Part shown: in pieces, positions 26,067 through 33,211 of the stretch | Position numbering within the stretch: the stretch's first letter is position 1 | Layout of the letters: every line of letters begins with the position of its first letter | Virus record (IMG/VR): IMGVR_UViG_3300021185_002716 | Coordinates: 1-56,075 of that record | DNA length: 56,075 nucleotides | Direction: 5' to 3' (one strand) | Source: a virus | Made by a program: the position numbers and the translations under genes | The notes under the pieces: model-generated | The model's input: only the letters and a program-made list of their open reading frames with translations | What the model was told of the DNA's origin: nothing | Databases searched by the model: none

Positions 26067-26677
26067 ATTATCGCTATATTCTTTCTGTTGGGGGCGACCT
26101 TACTCATAGTCTCCCACTCTTTATATTGTATTAGGTATTTTTCTATAAACTTATTTCCAAAGATCACTTCAGGAGTTACAGAGGACTGATACTTAGCACT
26201 CCAGTTCTCCTTGCACCAGACAAAAACATCGACCATCATTGCTCCCGTCACTGGCTTGCCGTCAAACTTCTTTGATAGTATGCTTTTGAATCTCTTCTCG
26301 TAGGTTCTTGGGTTATATTTATTATTGAATCTCTCATTGATATACTCAATCACATCCTTACAAACAGTTTGATACTCAAGAGATATAACCTCGTCACTGT
26401 CTGACACGGCTAACCGGAACCAGAGGGGGGTAGTCTTATACTTCGGATGAGACTTAGTGCCGATGTTTTCAATGAGACCCTTGTCGCTTAATTCAGTAAC
26501 ATACCTACTAAGACTACGGCTTGAGGTGTTAAGTTCTTCCGCTAGGTCAGTTAATATTTTATCACAGTATCCACCGCTACTGGTGTACTTGTATATAAGA
26601 TCACACAACATATATGCGACAGGAGATAGGTCGTGCTTTCTCAAAACATCATACAATATGGTGGTGGACCTTATCAT
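26063..26677 (-). CDS. Replication initiator / helicase-loader-like protein (winged helix plus Phg_2220_C-type domain)
   Basis: A 204-residue protein. Residues about 15-75 form a winged-helix domain (LTDLAEELNTSSRSLSRYV, then LSDKGLIENIG). Residues about 108-190 match the conserved phage C-terminal domain known as TIGR02220/Phg_2220_C: VIEYINERFNNKYNPRTYE, then EVIFGNKFIEKYL. Proteins of this plan accompany DnaB/DnaC-type genes and probably bind the origin or load the helicase. Four-base overlaps with both neighbours show a coupled replication operon. Confidence 0.8.
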   Translation of the reverse strand: MIRSTTILYDVLRKHDLSPVAYMLCDLIYKYTSSGGYCDKILTDLAEELNTSSRSLSRYVTELSDKGLIENIGTKSHPKYKTTPLWFRLAVSDSDEVISLEYQTVCKDVIEYINERFNNKYNPRTYEKRFKSILSKKFDGKPVTGAMMVDVFVWCKENWSAKYQSSVTPEVIFGNKFIEKYLIQYKEWETMSKVAPNRKNIAII

Positions 26678-26931
26678 ATTAAAAATATTTTATGAAAGTG
26701 CAATCCTTCTCTCTTTTTGTTTTGGTGAGACTCTACCCTACAGTTCAGGGTGACTATATCCTTCACCTTATATTCATCAACTTTTTCCATCTTGTCATCC
26801 CAAGCATTGACGGCTATATAAGAGTTCTCCAAGGTCTTTAACCAAATTGTTTTAAAGAAGTGTTGCTCTTTGCCTGAAATTTCTTTTGCCTCAGATATAT
26901 ATTGTACTTGCCCAATAATTTCTAATTTCAT
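26674..26931 (-). CDS. Short OB-fold protein, DUF3127-like (second copy)
   Basis: An 85-residue protein: KLEIIGQVQYISEAKEISGK, then 'WLKTLENSYIAVNAWDDK' and 'YKVKDIVTLNCRVES'. The order of motifs parallels the protein at 22800-23162 and the DUF3127 OB-fold family, but the flexible acidic tail is missing. It lies directly before the loader-like gene with a four-base overlap. It may be a specialised ssDNA-binding subunit for initiation. The family link is weaker than for the first copy. Confidence 0.6.
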   Translation of the reverse strand: MKLEIIGQVQYISEAKEISGKEQHFFKTIWLKTLENSYIAVNAWDDKMEKVDEYKVKDIVTLNCRVESHQNKKREGLHFHKIFLI

Positions 26932-27293
26932 TTTATTTTATCTTTAATGATCTCATCAAGAGATACTGTTTTACTATAGTTTATTCTAATGTGATTAAGA
27001 ATTAAATTTGTTTTCACAAAAAACCCTTTAGTGGTAGTGCTCGGATCTTTGGTTGTGAAGTAATCTCCCAAGATGTTAATGAACTTTTCTTCTAAAAATT
27101 CAACATGCTCTTCAGTTTCAGATAATTCTTCTGCTAATTCTGTTGTTGAAAAATTATACATCTTTCCAACTCCAATAAATATGCACGCCCCAAAATATGA
27201 GTTACCTTCAATCACCGGATTAACTTCTAGTGTGTGAGGGTTTTTAACCGCTAGGTTTTTAAGTATACCTTTTTTAATGTCTGTTAATTTCAT
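26928..27293 (-). CDS. Hypothetical 121-residue protein in the replication operon
   Basis: An acidic protein with a mixed alpha/beta pattern (MYNFSTTELAEELSETEEH in the middle suggests a helix-turn-helix-like segment) and a basic C-terminal end. It overlaps the following OB-fold gene by four bases and starts one base after the exonuclease stop. No family recognised; perhaps a regulator or DNA-binding accessory. Confidence 0.55.
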   Translation of the reverse strand: MKLTDIKKGILKNLAVKNPHTLEVNPVIEGNSYFGACIFIGVGKMYNFSTTELAEELSETEEHVEFLEEKFINILGDYFTTKDPSTTTKGFFVKTNLILNHIRINYSKTVSLDEIIKDKIK

Positions 27294-27294
27294 A

Positions 27295-28314
27295 TTAAAA
27301 ATTTACTTCTGCTTTTTCTTTAAATCTTACATTAAATGTCTTGCCCCATACTATCTTGCCAGAGTCTCCAAAGTCAACTTCTTGTGCCCCTCTGTGTAAC
27401 ATAATCTGTTTCAATTGTTGCATGTGAAGTTGTTTAGTTTCTTTAGCCAACTTCTCCTCTTGTCTGGCCTGAACATACTCTCTTGTGAGGTTTTTTAATT
27501 CATCATCAGAATCAATGCTTACCCTGTCGACCATGGCCTTGTGTTTTTCAGACAAGAATTGATCAAGATCAACCTTATATTCGTCCTCAATGTCTGGCTC
27601 CAGGTGTGATATCATTCTGTATGCTTCCGTAGGATTGGTAGGCCTTCCTTCCTCAATAATCTTTCTCGCATCCTGTACGCTGTTGTAGAAATTAAAAGCC
27701 TCCTCTACTATTGTTGCCTGAATATTTGGGTTTGCTTCAACAGTAAAGACATCCATGTGTCTACCATCTTTTAAGAAGGCAAACTGACCATAGTTATAGC
27801 CCAGGACTAACATATATAGTTGTATTTGGGCAATGTAGTATGGAGGGATACCACCTTCCCACTTGTCGGCATTGTATCCTGAAATCGTCTTAATTTCAAG
27901 TATGCCCTTTCCCTCTTCTGTGTCGTGACTCGTTATCTGTCTATCAATATTAGCAAACAAGAAGGGGTACTCCGGGTTAATAAATATGGAGTTTCTTCTA
28001 ATTGATTTTCTAAGTTTTGTTTTGCTTTGGTAGTTATTGATCATTTCCACAGGGTCTCCTGTCCAGTACTGCCACAGATCAGCAACGTAATCTTCAAGCA
28101 ATCTACCGTGAAACATAACTTCATTGTCAATGTTTTTCATATTGGCAGTCCCAACTGATTGATTCCATCTAGTAATTTTAGATGTCCAGGGGTTTAATCC
28201 TAGCAATGTTGAAGCGTCAGATCCGCCAACCATTCCTTTAAATACTAATGACTTTCTAAGTTCAACCCACTCTTCATAGGGCAGGTTTGCTGTTGGTATT
28301 CTTTTTAATTTCAT
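27295..28314 (-). CDS. YqaJ-type exonuclease (viral recombinase nuclease)
   Basis: A 339-residue protein of the lambda-exonuclease-like PD-(D/E)XK group. VGGSDASTLLGLNPW is the typical YqaJ N-terminal motif. Catalytic residues are Glu74 (GRLLEDYVA), Asp124 (LFANIDRQI) and Glu140-Ile-Lys142 (ILEIKT), followed by YYIAQIQLYMLVLG, which packs the core. It degrades one strand of double-strand ends so that the annealing protein can load. The partner is the candidate annealing protein at 28564-29100, with a small ribbon-helix-helix gene between them. Confidence 0.88.
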   Translation of the reverse strand: MKLKRIPTANLPYEEWVELRKSLVFKGMVGGSDASTLLGLNPWTSKITRWNQSVGTANMKNIDNEVMFHGRLLEDYVADLWQYWTGDPVEMINNYQSKTKLRKSIRRNSIFINPEYPFLFANIDRQITSHDTEEGKGILEIKTISGYNADKWEGGIPPYYIAQIQLYMLVLGYNYGQFAFLKDGRHMDVFTVEANPNIQATIVEEAFNFYNSVQDARKIIEEGRPTNPTEAYRMISHLEPDIEDEYKVDLDQFLSEKHKAMVDRVSIDSDDELKNLTREYVQARQEEKLAKETKQLHMQQLKQIMLHRGAQEVDFGDSGKIVWGKTFNVRFKEKAEVNF

Positions 28315-28466
28315 ATTTTATATGTCTTTTTTAGTGCAGTCCTTATTAGTTCGGACACATTCATGTGTTGATTAACACACTCATTGTGCATGTTTTCGAC
28401 CTCTCCTTGAGTAAGTCTGAACGTGATTCTGTTTGATTTTTTTTCTGTGTTTACCCCTCTATCCAT
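28311..28466 (-). CDS. 51-residue ribbon-helix-helix DNA-binding protein
   Basis: A short gene whose TGA overlaps the exonuclease ATG (ATGA). RITFRLTQGEVENMHNEC forms the ribbon and first helix, and NVSELIRTALKK the second helix: the pattern of CopG/Arc-type repressors. It lies just downstream of a nested-hairpin RNA element (28479-28558), so it might autoregulate or control the exonuclease. DNA target unknown. Confidence 0.75.
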   Translation of the reverse strand: MDRGVNTEKKSNRITFRLTQGEVENMHNECVNQHMNVSELIRTALKKTYKI

Positions 28467-28478
28467 CTCGAATAATTT

Positions 28479-28558
28479 AAAAAAAGGAGGGTGGTATTAA
28501 GTGGCTAGGGACAACCCGCCACCAACACTATTCCTTGTTGTTGGTTTAACCCTCCTTT
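28479..28558 (-). ncRNA. Three-way-junction RNA / complex intrinsic terminator between annealing-protein and RHH genes
   Basis: On the minus strand an outer stem joins AAAGGAGGG (28550-28558) to CCCTCCTTT (28483-28491). It encloses two inner hairpins: ACCAAC/GTTGGT (28540-28545 with 28521-28526) and GTGGC/GCCAC (28518-28522 with 28501-28505), which share two bases and so may compete. The transcript continues into a run of seven T residues (28485-28479), as in a Rho-independent terminator. A simple terminator would not need the inner hairpins. It may attenuate expression of the RHH and exonuclease genes. Confidence 0.6.
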
Positions 28559-28563
28559 AAGTT

Positions 28564-29100
28564 TTACTTACTGGCTTGCTTTACTGCTTTTTTGGATTTT
28601 TCTGCGTTGATTAAGGACTTAAGATTTTTTAACTGTTCGCTAGTTAAAGTGCCCTTGTTAGCAGGTATCCTTTGTTCTACAACAGTGTAGTCTACAGGTA
28701 TGTGATTGACCATGCTTTCGTATACGGTCATGCTATCCTGTGCTTTAACTTGTTGTAATTCTTTCGCCTCGTCCTCGTCCATGATAGTTTCCTCCCCACT
28801 ATCTACGATCCCTAAAATAAACAATGCTCTATTTAAGGCACCAGATTGACATTTTTGAAATGAAAATGGCTCACTTGTTTTTTTATGAGCGACACCATCA
28901 GCCACAGGATTTCTATCAGGATCATAAACGACCCCTCTCATAACGATAATACTATCGTTCATATCTATAATCTCTGTGTTTAAAGAATATCCTTCAACTC
29001 TGAAGAAGTCGTTGAAGTAATTAAGTCTTTCAACCCATGGCACAATTTCTATGCCTCTACCGATTGAAGTCTTCTTGAGTTTTCGTTTTAGTTTTCCCAT
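28564..29100 (-). CDS. Single-strand annealing protein, Sak/Rad52/ERF-like
   Basis: A 178-residue protein. VERLNYFNDFFRVEGYSLN is like the 'RLN..FG..GW' core of Rad52/Sak/ERF annealing proteins, and KTSEPFSFQKCQSGALNRAL followed by FILGI matches their 'A...A..+A....GIG' helix. The C-terminal 60 residues are variable, with a helix-forming basic end. Together with the YqaJ nuclease two genes downstream it forms a recombination pair like lambda Beta/Exo. The exact superfamily cannot be fixed by eye. Confidence 0.65.
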   Translation of the reverse strand: MGKLKRKLKKTSIGRGIEIVPWVERLNYFNDFFRVEGYSLNTEIIDMNDSIIVMRGVVYDPDRNPVADGVAHKKTSEPFSFQKCQSGALNRALFILGIVDSGEETIMDEDEAKELQQVKAQDSMTVYESMVNHIPVDYTVVEQRIPANKGTLTSEQLKNLKSLINAEKSKKAVKQASK

Positions 29101-29317
29101 AATTTATCTGTTTAGTTAAATTGATTAAATAAAAATTTACTATATAATACTTCCTTGCGTGAAACAAGATTGACTCCCAATCAAATATCCAACCCTTAAT
29201 TCTTCGCTCCATACATATTTTTTCGTGGTGTCTGAGCATAAAAAGTTTGAAATCCCTAAGAGGAAACCTCTTACGATCATGAATAATCTCGCTATTATCG
29301 TAGTCAAATCTGACCAT
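29057..29317 (-). CDS. Hypothetical 86-residue basic protein
   Basis: It begins MVRFDYDNSEIIHDRKRF and continues with aromatic and basic residues. The last 27 residues overlap the annealing-protein gene by 44 bases. The charge-rich composition fits a real protein better than the hydrophobic alternative frame (29140-29337) over the same DNA. No family recognised. Confidence 0.4.
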   Translation of the reverse strand: MVRFDYDNSEIIHDRKRFPLRDFKLFMLRHHEKICMERRIKGWIFDWESILFHARKYYIVNFYLINLTKQINYGKTKTKTQEDFNR

Positions 29318-29404
29318 TTTGTAAGTGATATTTTCATGTCGTGGTTATTTGCCTCGAAGTTAAAAAGAATATTAACATATGAACGATTGTAGTGTTAAAA
29401 TGTG

Positions 29405-30367
29405 TTAACTATTTATTAACAATTTATTATTTGCCTCCTGCTTTCTCAAGGAATCTATGTCGCTATGTTTTACATATCTATAAAATGCTTCAGATCCATT
29501 CGCATGGCCTGATATCCTTCTCACCTCCATCTCACTTAAACCTTTAGATAAATGGTAGGTAATCCCACTGCTTCTAAGTTTGTGTGGTGTGATTAGGTCG
29601 TATAAAAAATGTTCCGATGCTTGAGGGTTCCCCTCATGATCATAATTGTAAACGGTTTTGATTTGCATAAACTCTGGATAGAATTTAAGCAGTCTCTTCA
29701 ATGCTCTTCTAAAAGATTTCATTGACCAAACATAAGTGCCATGTTTTGCTATGTAATTATTTACATCGTCTGGCAAATAGAATCTTGATAGAGATCCCAT
29801 TCCCTTTTTTGTAATGATCGTTACAATATTACCATCACTTGTTGCCTTAAAGTTTCCAAGATCTGATATTCTCATACAAGAATAAAGCATAAGTCTAGTG
29901 TAATACCAGACGTGCTCTAGTTCTTTTCCGGGACATGTATTGTGTATAAGATCAACCTGATCTGGGGACAAAGCAATTACCTCTGTCTGTACCTCTCTCA
30001 TTGACTGCAACTTAGGAAACAGATACCCATAGTATGATTCCGCTTTTTTAAGTGTAGCCCTTATGTTTTTAAGGTCTGACTTCCTTGTGTTCGGATGCTT
30101 GCATTCATCCATAAGGATATTCAAATATCCATTGACATTGTTTTGTAATTTTCGGGTGACGATCAACCGCTCCCTTCTATTGGCAACACCGTTTAGATCT
30201 AACTCTTCGATATTAAAATCATATGAGTGGTTTCTAAAAGATGTAAGTAATTTTCTATATGCCGATATAGTTAATTTAGAGAATCTCTTTCCGTAATTCA
30301 TTATCTCCCCGTTCTCCATTAGTTCGATAATGTTTTCTAAAAGTAATGTGAATTTATAATCCTTCAT
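29405..30367 (-). CDS. int: Tyrosine recombinase / integrase
   Basis: A 320-residue phage integrase. The N-terminal core-binding part is helical (about 1-125). Catalytic residues are visible: Arg166 (SCMRISDL), Lys187 or Lys188 (ITKKGMGS), His262 and Arg265 (PHKLRSSG), His288 (ISGHANGS) and the nucleophile Tyr296 (or Tyr298, in FYRYVKH). It would recombine attP with attB, making the phage temperate or recently so. An attP-like site lies just upstream (about 30474-30509). The 29318-29404 stretch downstream of it has no gene. Confidence 0.9.
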   Translation of the reverse strand: MKDYKFTLLLENIIELMENGEIMNYGKRFSKLTISAYRKLLTSFRNHSYDFNIEELDLNGVANRRERLIVTRKLQNNVNGYLNILMDECKHPNTRKSDLKNIRATLKKAESYYGYLFPKLQSMREVQTEVIALSPDQVDLIHNTCPGKELEHVWYYTRLMLYSCMRISDLGNFKATSDGNIVTIITKKGMGSLSRFYLPDDVNNYIAKHGTYVWSMKSFRRALKRLLKFYPEFMQIKTVYNYDHEGNPQASEHFLYDLITPHKLRSSGITYHLSKGLSEMEVRRISGHANGSEAFYRYVKHSDIDSLRKQEANNKLLINS

Positions 30368-30473
30368 AGAAGTATATTTATTTAGTTAAACAAAATCCGA
30401 TAGTTAATAAGTAAAATTAGTTGTGATTGTAGTTGATTTCAGAATGTGCCCGTACTGACTGTACAGGCCGTTC

Positions 30474-30509
30474 TGTCGTAGTCCCTAGGGGACTTGAACA
30501 ATCGTTCAA
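30474..30509 (-). other. Candidate attP core: tRNA 3'-end-like sequence beside int
   Basis: On the minus strand TTCAAGTCCCCTAGGGACTA (30495 down to 30476) reads like a tRNA from T-loop to discriminator base: TTCAAGT loop, CCCCT T-stem half, AGGGACT acceptor half, A. The 5' half of the T-stem is absent, so it is a fragment, as expected for an attP that restores a host tRNA. It overlaps the inverted repeat TTGAAC-GATT-GTTCAA (30494-30509), a possible integrase core site. It lies about 110 bases upstream of the integrase start. A chance hairpin (AGTCCC/GGGACT) is the alternative. Confidence 0.45.
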
Positions 30510-30763
30510 TCGTTAATAACTTTATCTATCCTTTCGGACAGGCCTCCATAGTACTCTATGATCCTGCACGACTCCTCGAATCGTAGTGGTGATAAGCCTG
30601 TTTTCTTTTGATTTAACGTGCTCTTTTTAGACTTCGAGCCGTATATATATTCACATACCTGTGTAGTTGGTATGTCCTCTAATTGAAGCAACTTATGTGC
30701 TTTTTCTTTGAGAGATATGTGAGAGGAGAGTCCTCTTCTTTTAGTTTTCATTCTAGTTATCAT
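30506..30763 (-). CDS. Small basic helical regulator-like protein
   Basis: An 85-residue protein with HTH-like spacing (KLLQLEDIPTTQVCEYIYG, then a basic loop and LSPLRFEESCRIIEYY). It could be an Xre-like DNA-binding protein, suitable for control of the integrase gene next to it. A second in-frame ATG at residue 5 is possible. It ends at the candidate attP. The assignment as regulator is an inference. Confidence 0.55.
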   Translation of the reverse strand: MITRMKTKRRGLSSHISLKEKAHKLLQLEDIPTTQVCEYIYGSKSKKSTLNQKKTGLSPLRFEESCRIIEYYGGLSERIDKVIND

Positions 30764-30787
30764 TAGTTATTATCATTAAAAATAGTA

Positions 30788-31324
30788 TTATTTTGTCTTA
30801 TTTACAAGTATCTTCTTTAAAGTTCTGTTTAACCGGTAAGAACAGTTGCGATCATTCATAACACCCCTTAAAACAGAATTTTCTATTCCCAAAAAGTTTT
30901 CACGGATTAAGTCCCATGAGTTCATCTCAATGTTACTAAGTAGTTCGTCATATTTTTTAGTCATATCGTTCAAAAGTCCCTTTAATTCAACAACATCTAT
31001 AATATTAACATCACCTAATTTACCCTTACCTAGATCCGTGTCTGTTATAATCTTCAGACAAGTTGAGTAGTTTCTCCTAAATTCTTTGTCTGCTTCAGCG
31101 AGCGAAATGGCTTGCTTACAGGCATACATTATTGTGGCGTGATCTCTTTTCAACACCTTTCCAATTCTATTGTAGGGTGCACCTAAAAAATCTCTAGTTA
31201 ACTTACACAGTATAAAGCGAGCGTCTACATTATCACGAGTCCTGTCCCCGGAAAAAGGATTTGCTCCAGTTACTCTGTTGACGACATCGCCTATAAATTT
31301 CATATCTTCTTTTAGTCTACTCAT
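30788..31324 (-). CDS. DnaA domain IV-like initiator protein
   Basis: A 178-residue protein. Residues about 33-72 (ARFILCKLTRDFL, then YNRIGKVLKRDHATIMYAC) match the C-terminal DNA-binding domain of DnaA, where 'GRDHTTVMHA' reads the DnaA box. The AAA+ part of DnaA is absent. The remaining 100 residues are helical and unrelated. It may bind phage-origin DnaA-box-like sites, recruit the host initiation machinery, or compete with host DnaA. Confidence 0.75.
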   Translation of the reverse strand: MSRLKEDMKFIGDVVNRVTGANPFSGDRTRDNVDARFILCKLTRDFLGAPYNRIGKVLKRDHATIMYACKQAISLAEADKEFRRNYSTCLKIITDTDLGKGKLGDVNIIDVVELKGLLNDMTKKYDELLSNIEMNSWDLIRENFLGIENSVLRGVMNDRNCSYRLNRTLKKILVNKTK

Positions 31325-31393
31325 TGTTGTTTATTTTTTAAGCATAAATTCCCTGTCACATATATGTAACTAAAAAATTATATGTGGTTGATT

Positions 31394-31699
31394 TTAAACT
31401 GTTTGCAATACGCTTCTGCCTATCTCTCTTGATAAATTCCAGGAATCCGCCCAATATTTTTTTGATCTTTGCACTGACCCGTAACCGTTGGCCTTTACCT
31501 GATACCTTGATGGTACTGTGACAAAAATGTTTATTTTGATTGAGTGATAAGGCAAGTAACACGCCCCAGATTTAAGGGCTTCCTTACATGATTTAGTGAC
31601 GTTTCCGCCAATCTTCCACGCCTCTCCTGAATTGATAAGACTCTGCTGAATGTCGTATCCAAATTGCTTTTGCAACTCTTGAATTTTACGCTCGTTCAT
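31394..31699 (-). CDS. Hypothetical 101-residue protein
   Basis: An N-terminal amphipathic helix (IQELQKQFGYDIQQSL), then a region with 'YLPYHSIKINIFVTVPSRYQ' that looks like beta strands, ending in a basic, W-containing tail. No family recognised. It starts with an AT-rich leader (aattATG), and a small hairpin with flanking TGTCAGAC repeats (31730-31765) lies just upstream. The overlapping frame 31356-31562 was judged a shadow. Confidence 0.5.
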   Translation of the reverse strand: MNERKIQELQKQFGYDIQQSLINSGEAWKIGGNVTKSCKEALKSGACYLPYHSIKINIFVTVPSRYQVKANGYGSVQRSKKYWADSWNLSREIGRSVLQTV

Positions 31700-31755
31700 A
31701 ATTATAGTTTTTTTTTGTAGTTATAATTAACGTCTGACATTGCTAAAATAACATT

Positions 31756-31938
31756 TTAGTCTGACATATCAAAAAATTTAACATCCGGATTTGAATTATC
31801 GTTCAACTCATTTGAATGAAAAATTATTTGTCTACCTCTGATGTTGTGAAAAATCTCTAGTATAAATTCCTCTCCCGCACCAGGATAAAGTCCCTTTAGG
31901 TTTGATATCAATTTGATATCCTTTTTATTTAAACTCAT
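31756..31938 (-). CDS. Hypothetical 60-residue protein
   Basis: A small protein with a helical first half (KKDIKLISNLKGLYPGAGEE) and a beta-like second half ending in an acidic SD. It overlaps the gene at 31935-32318 by four bases, which supports expression. No family recognised. Confidence 0.5.
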   Translation of the reverse strand: MSLNKKDIKLISNLKGLYPGAGEEFILEIFHNIRGRQIIFHSNELNDNSNPDVKFFDMSD

Positions 31939-32318
31939 TGTTGGCTTCTTTTTAGATAATTTTTTGCTCTTCTTTCGTTCTCAAAATATATTTGATTTGA
32001 ATTTTGTCTGTAAAGTTCTTCGCTAACGTCATCCCATATTGAATACACTACCTCTCCGTCTTCAATAATCCAGTAGTCATCTCCCTCTTTAAATGGAAAA
32101 ACTATTCCCGCTCGCTCGTCTTTTATCCGCTTTACTCTTCCCATATATTTTTTAGTTTCGCTTATAAGTACCTGTACCTCCAGTAGTTGTTCACTGATAT
32201 CCTTTAGGTATTTTATTGATTGGTCAGGAGAATAATTATACTTCTTCGAGATCGTGTCGAGAATGTTCTTTTTAAGAAACTTTCCCATTTTTAAATTAGT
32301 AATTCCCATAAAACTCAT
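31935..32318 (-). CDS. Hypothetical protein with C-terminal YWxI...EE module
   Basis: A 127-residue protein. Residues 10-70 are helical (KFLKKNILDTISKKYNYSP, then LKDISEQLLEVQVLIS). The C-terminal 45 residues (DDYWIIEDGEVVYSIWDD followed by NQIYFENERRAKNYL) have the look of a small module found in phage accessory proteins: 'YW.I' strand, then 'N.F.t.e.A' helix. Function unknown. The second in-frame ATG at residue 4 or 11 could be the true start. Confidence 0.55.
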   Translation of the reverse strand: MSFMGITNLKMGKFLKKNILDTISKKYNYSPDQSIKYLKDISEQLLEVQVLISETKKYMGRVKRIKDERAGIVFPFKEGDDYWIIEDGEVVYSIWDDVSEELYRQNSNQIYFENERRAKNYLKRSQQ

Positions 32319-32330
32319 ATTGTTTGTTTT

Positions 32331-32912
32331 TTAAGTTAGTGATCTTTTTAGTTCATCCCTTAACATTCCGTATTCAACCTCTAGCCACTCAACAAATTGC
32401 TTTTCTTCTCTTTTCGGTATTGCTATGGTTACCGATGATGAAAACACGTTAGTAGTTGGGCTTGAGATCACCGATACACGGACAGGACAATGGACGTGTC
32501 CATTCATAATTTCTTCTACAAGATCATTCAAGTCATGCTTCCACGGGACATCACTCCAGTAGTCCGTACCCCATCCCGACTCTATCTCCTTCCAACCATT
32601 GGACAGATCTATTTCATAGTATCCTCTCCATGCATTTGAAGATTTCCAAACCACATCATCTATTGACAAATGCTCATGATCATCCTCTCCCCAGATTTCT
32701 TCATGGTAATCGTTGAATGCCATACCTAGTCCAGGAACAAAAAAGAATTTCTTACTTTCCTCGTCTTGGGGTGACCAAGTTAGTATCTGTGTTGCACTCT
32801 CCCACATAGAATGGTAGCAGTGTTCACATATTTGGTTACCATCCTTATCAAAGGAGTGCCAATCATCTTGGTCATAAGTCTCCTCGCACGAAGTACATTT
32901 AAATTTATCCAT
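32331..32912 (-). CDS. Zinc-finger-containing accessory protein, last ribozyme-processed gene
   Basis: A 193-residue protein with an N-terminal zinc ribbon (Cys6, Cys9, Cys29, Cys32) and an acidic, W-rich middle (EDDHEHLSIDDVVWKSSN), ending in a basic helix. Function unknown. Its mRNA is predicted to begin at 32942, where the hammerhead ribozyme at 32938-33019 cuts, leaving a 30-base leader (aaataataatttaaactaaa then caaaATG). Confidence 0.6.
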   Translation of the reverse strand: MDKFKCTSCEETYDQDDWHSFDKDGNQICEHCYHSMWESATQILTWSPQDEESKKFFFVPGLGMAFNDYHEEIWGEDDHEHLSIDDVVWKSSNAWRGYYEIDLSNGWKEIESGWGTDYWSDVPWKHDLNDLVEEIMNGHVHCPVRVSVISSPTTNVFSSSVTIAIPKREEKQFVEWLEVEYGMLRDELKRSLT

Positions 32913-32937
32913 TTTGTTTTAGTTTAAATTATTATTT

Positions 32938-33019
32938 ACAAAGACGGAGGGCTGAAAATCATGCTCGTTCAAAACATATCCCTCCGTTTCGCCTGAATCT
33001 CACAGGCTCATCAGTTTGC
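32938..33019 (-). ncRNA. Hammerhead ribozyme 4 (type I)
   Basis: Minus-strand reading: stem I GCAAA (33019-33015) / TTTGT (32942-32938); core CTGATGA (33014-33008); stem II GCCTG/CAGGC with loop TGAGATT; core GAAA (32990-32987); stem III CGGAGGG/CCCTCCG (7 bp) with a 28-base loop; GTC at 32945-32943. Cleavage is predicted between 32943 and 32942. It begins at the first base after the stop codon of the 59-residue gene and ends 25 bases before the ATG of the zinc-finger gene. All conserved core bases are present. The large stem III loop is its only departure from the other copies. Confidence 0.93.
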
Positions 33020-33199
33020 TTATTTTTTAAAAAAGTATTTATCTTCCTTATCTATTACTTCGACTCCAATGATCTTTGATGTGCCATGATCTTTGTTTGC
33101 CTTATTCAAATAGTTGTTGAGGTGTCTATCGTCATTAAAGTCTCTCACATAAGAGCGATAGTTTCCTGACCAGTTTTTAATATCTATTCTAACCTTCAT
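33020..33199 (-). CDS. 59-residue hypothetical protein
   Basis: A short gene (MKVRIDIKNWSGNYRSYVRD at the start) with alternating strand and helix pattern, ending DKEDKYFFKK. It is preceded by a usual AT-rich leader and followed directly by hammerhead ribozyme 4, whose first base follows its stop codon. No ribozyme separates it from the gene at 33212. It is probably a real small host-interaction protein; no family recognised. Confidence 0.6.
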   Translation of the reverse strand: MKVRIDIKNWSGNYRSYVRDFNDDRHLNNYLNKANKDHGTSKIIGVEVIDKEDKYFFKK

Positions 33200-33211
33200 C
33201 GTTAACTTTAT

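Noticed and set aside
29140-29337. Alternative 65-residue frame upstream of the annealing protein
   Set aside because: Hydrophobic, atypical composition; the overlapping 29057-29317 frame has more protein-like charge distribution.
31356-31562. 68-residue minus-strand frame
   Set aside because: Lies within another frame of the 31394-31699 gene and has no leader or family pattern.
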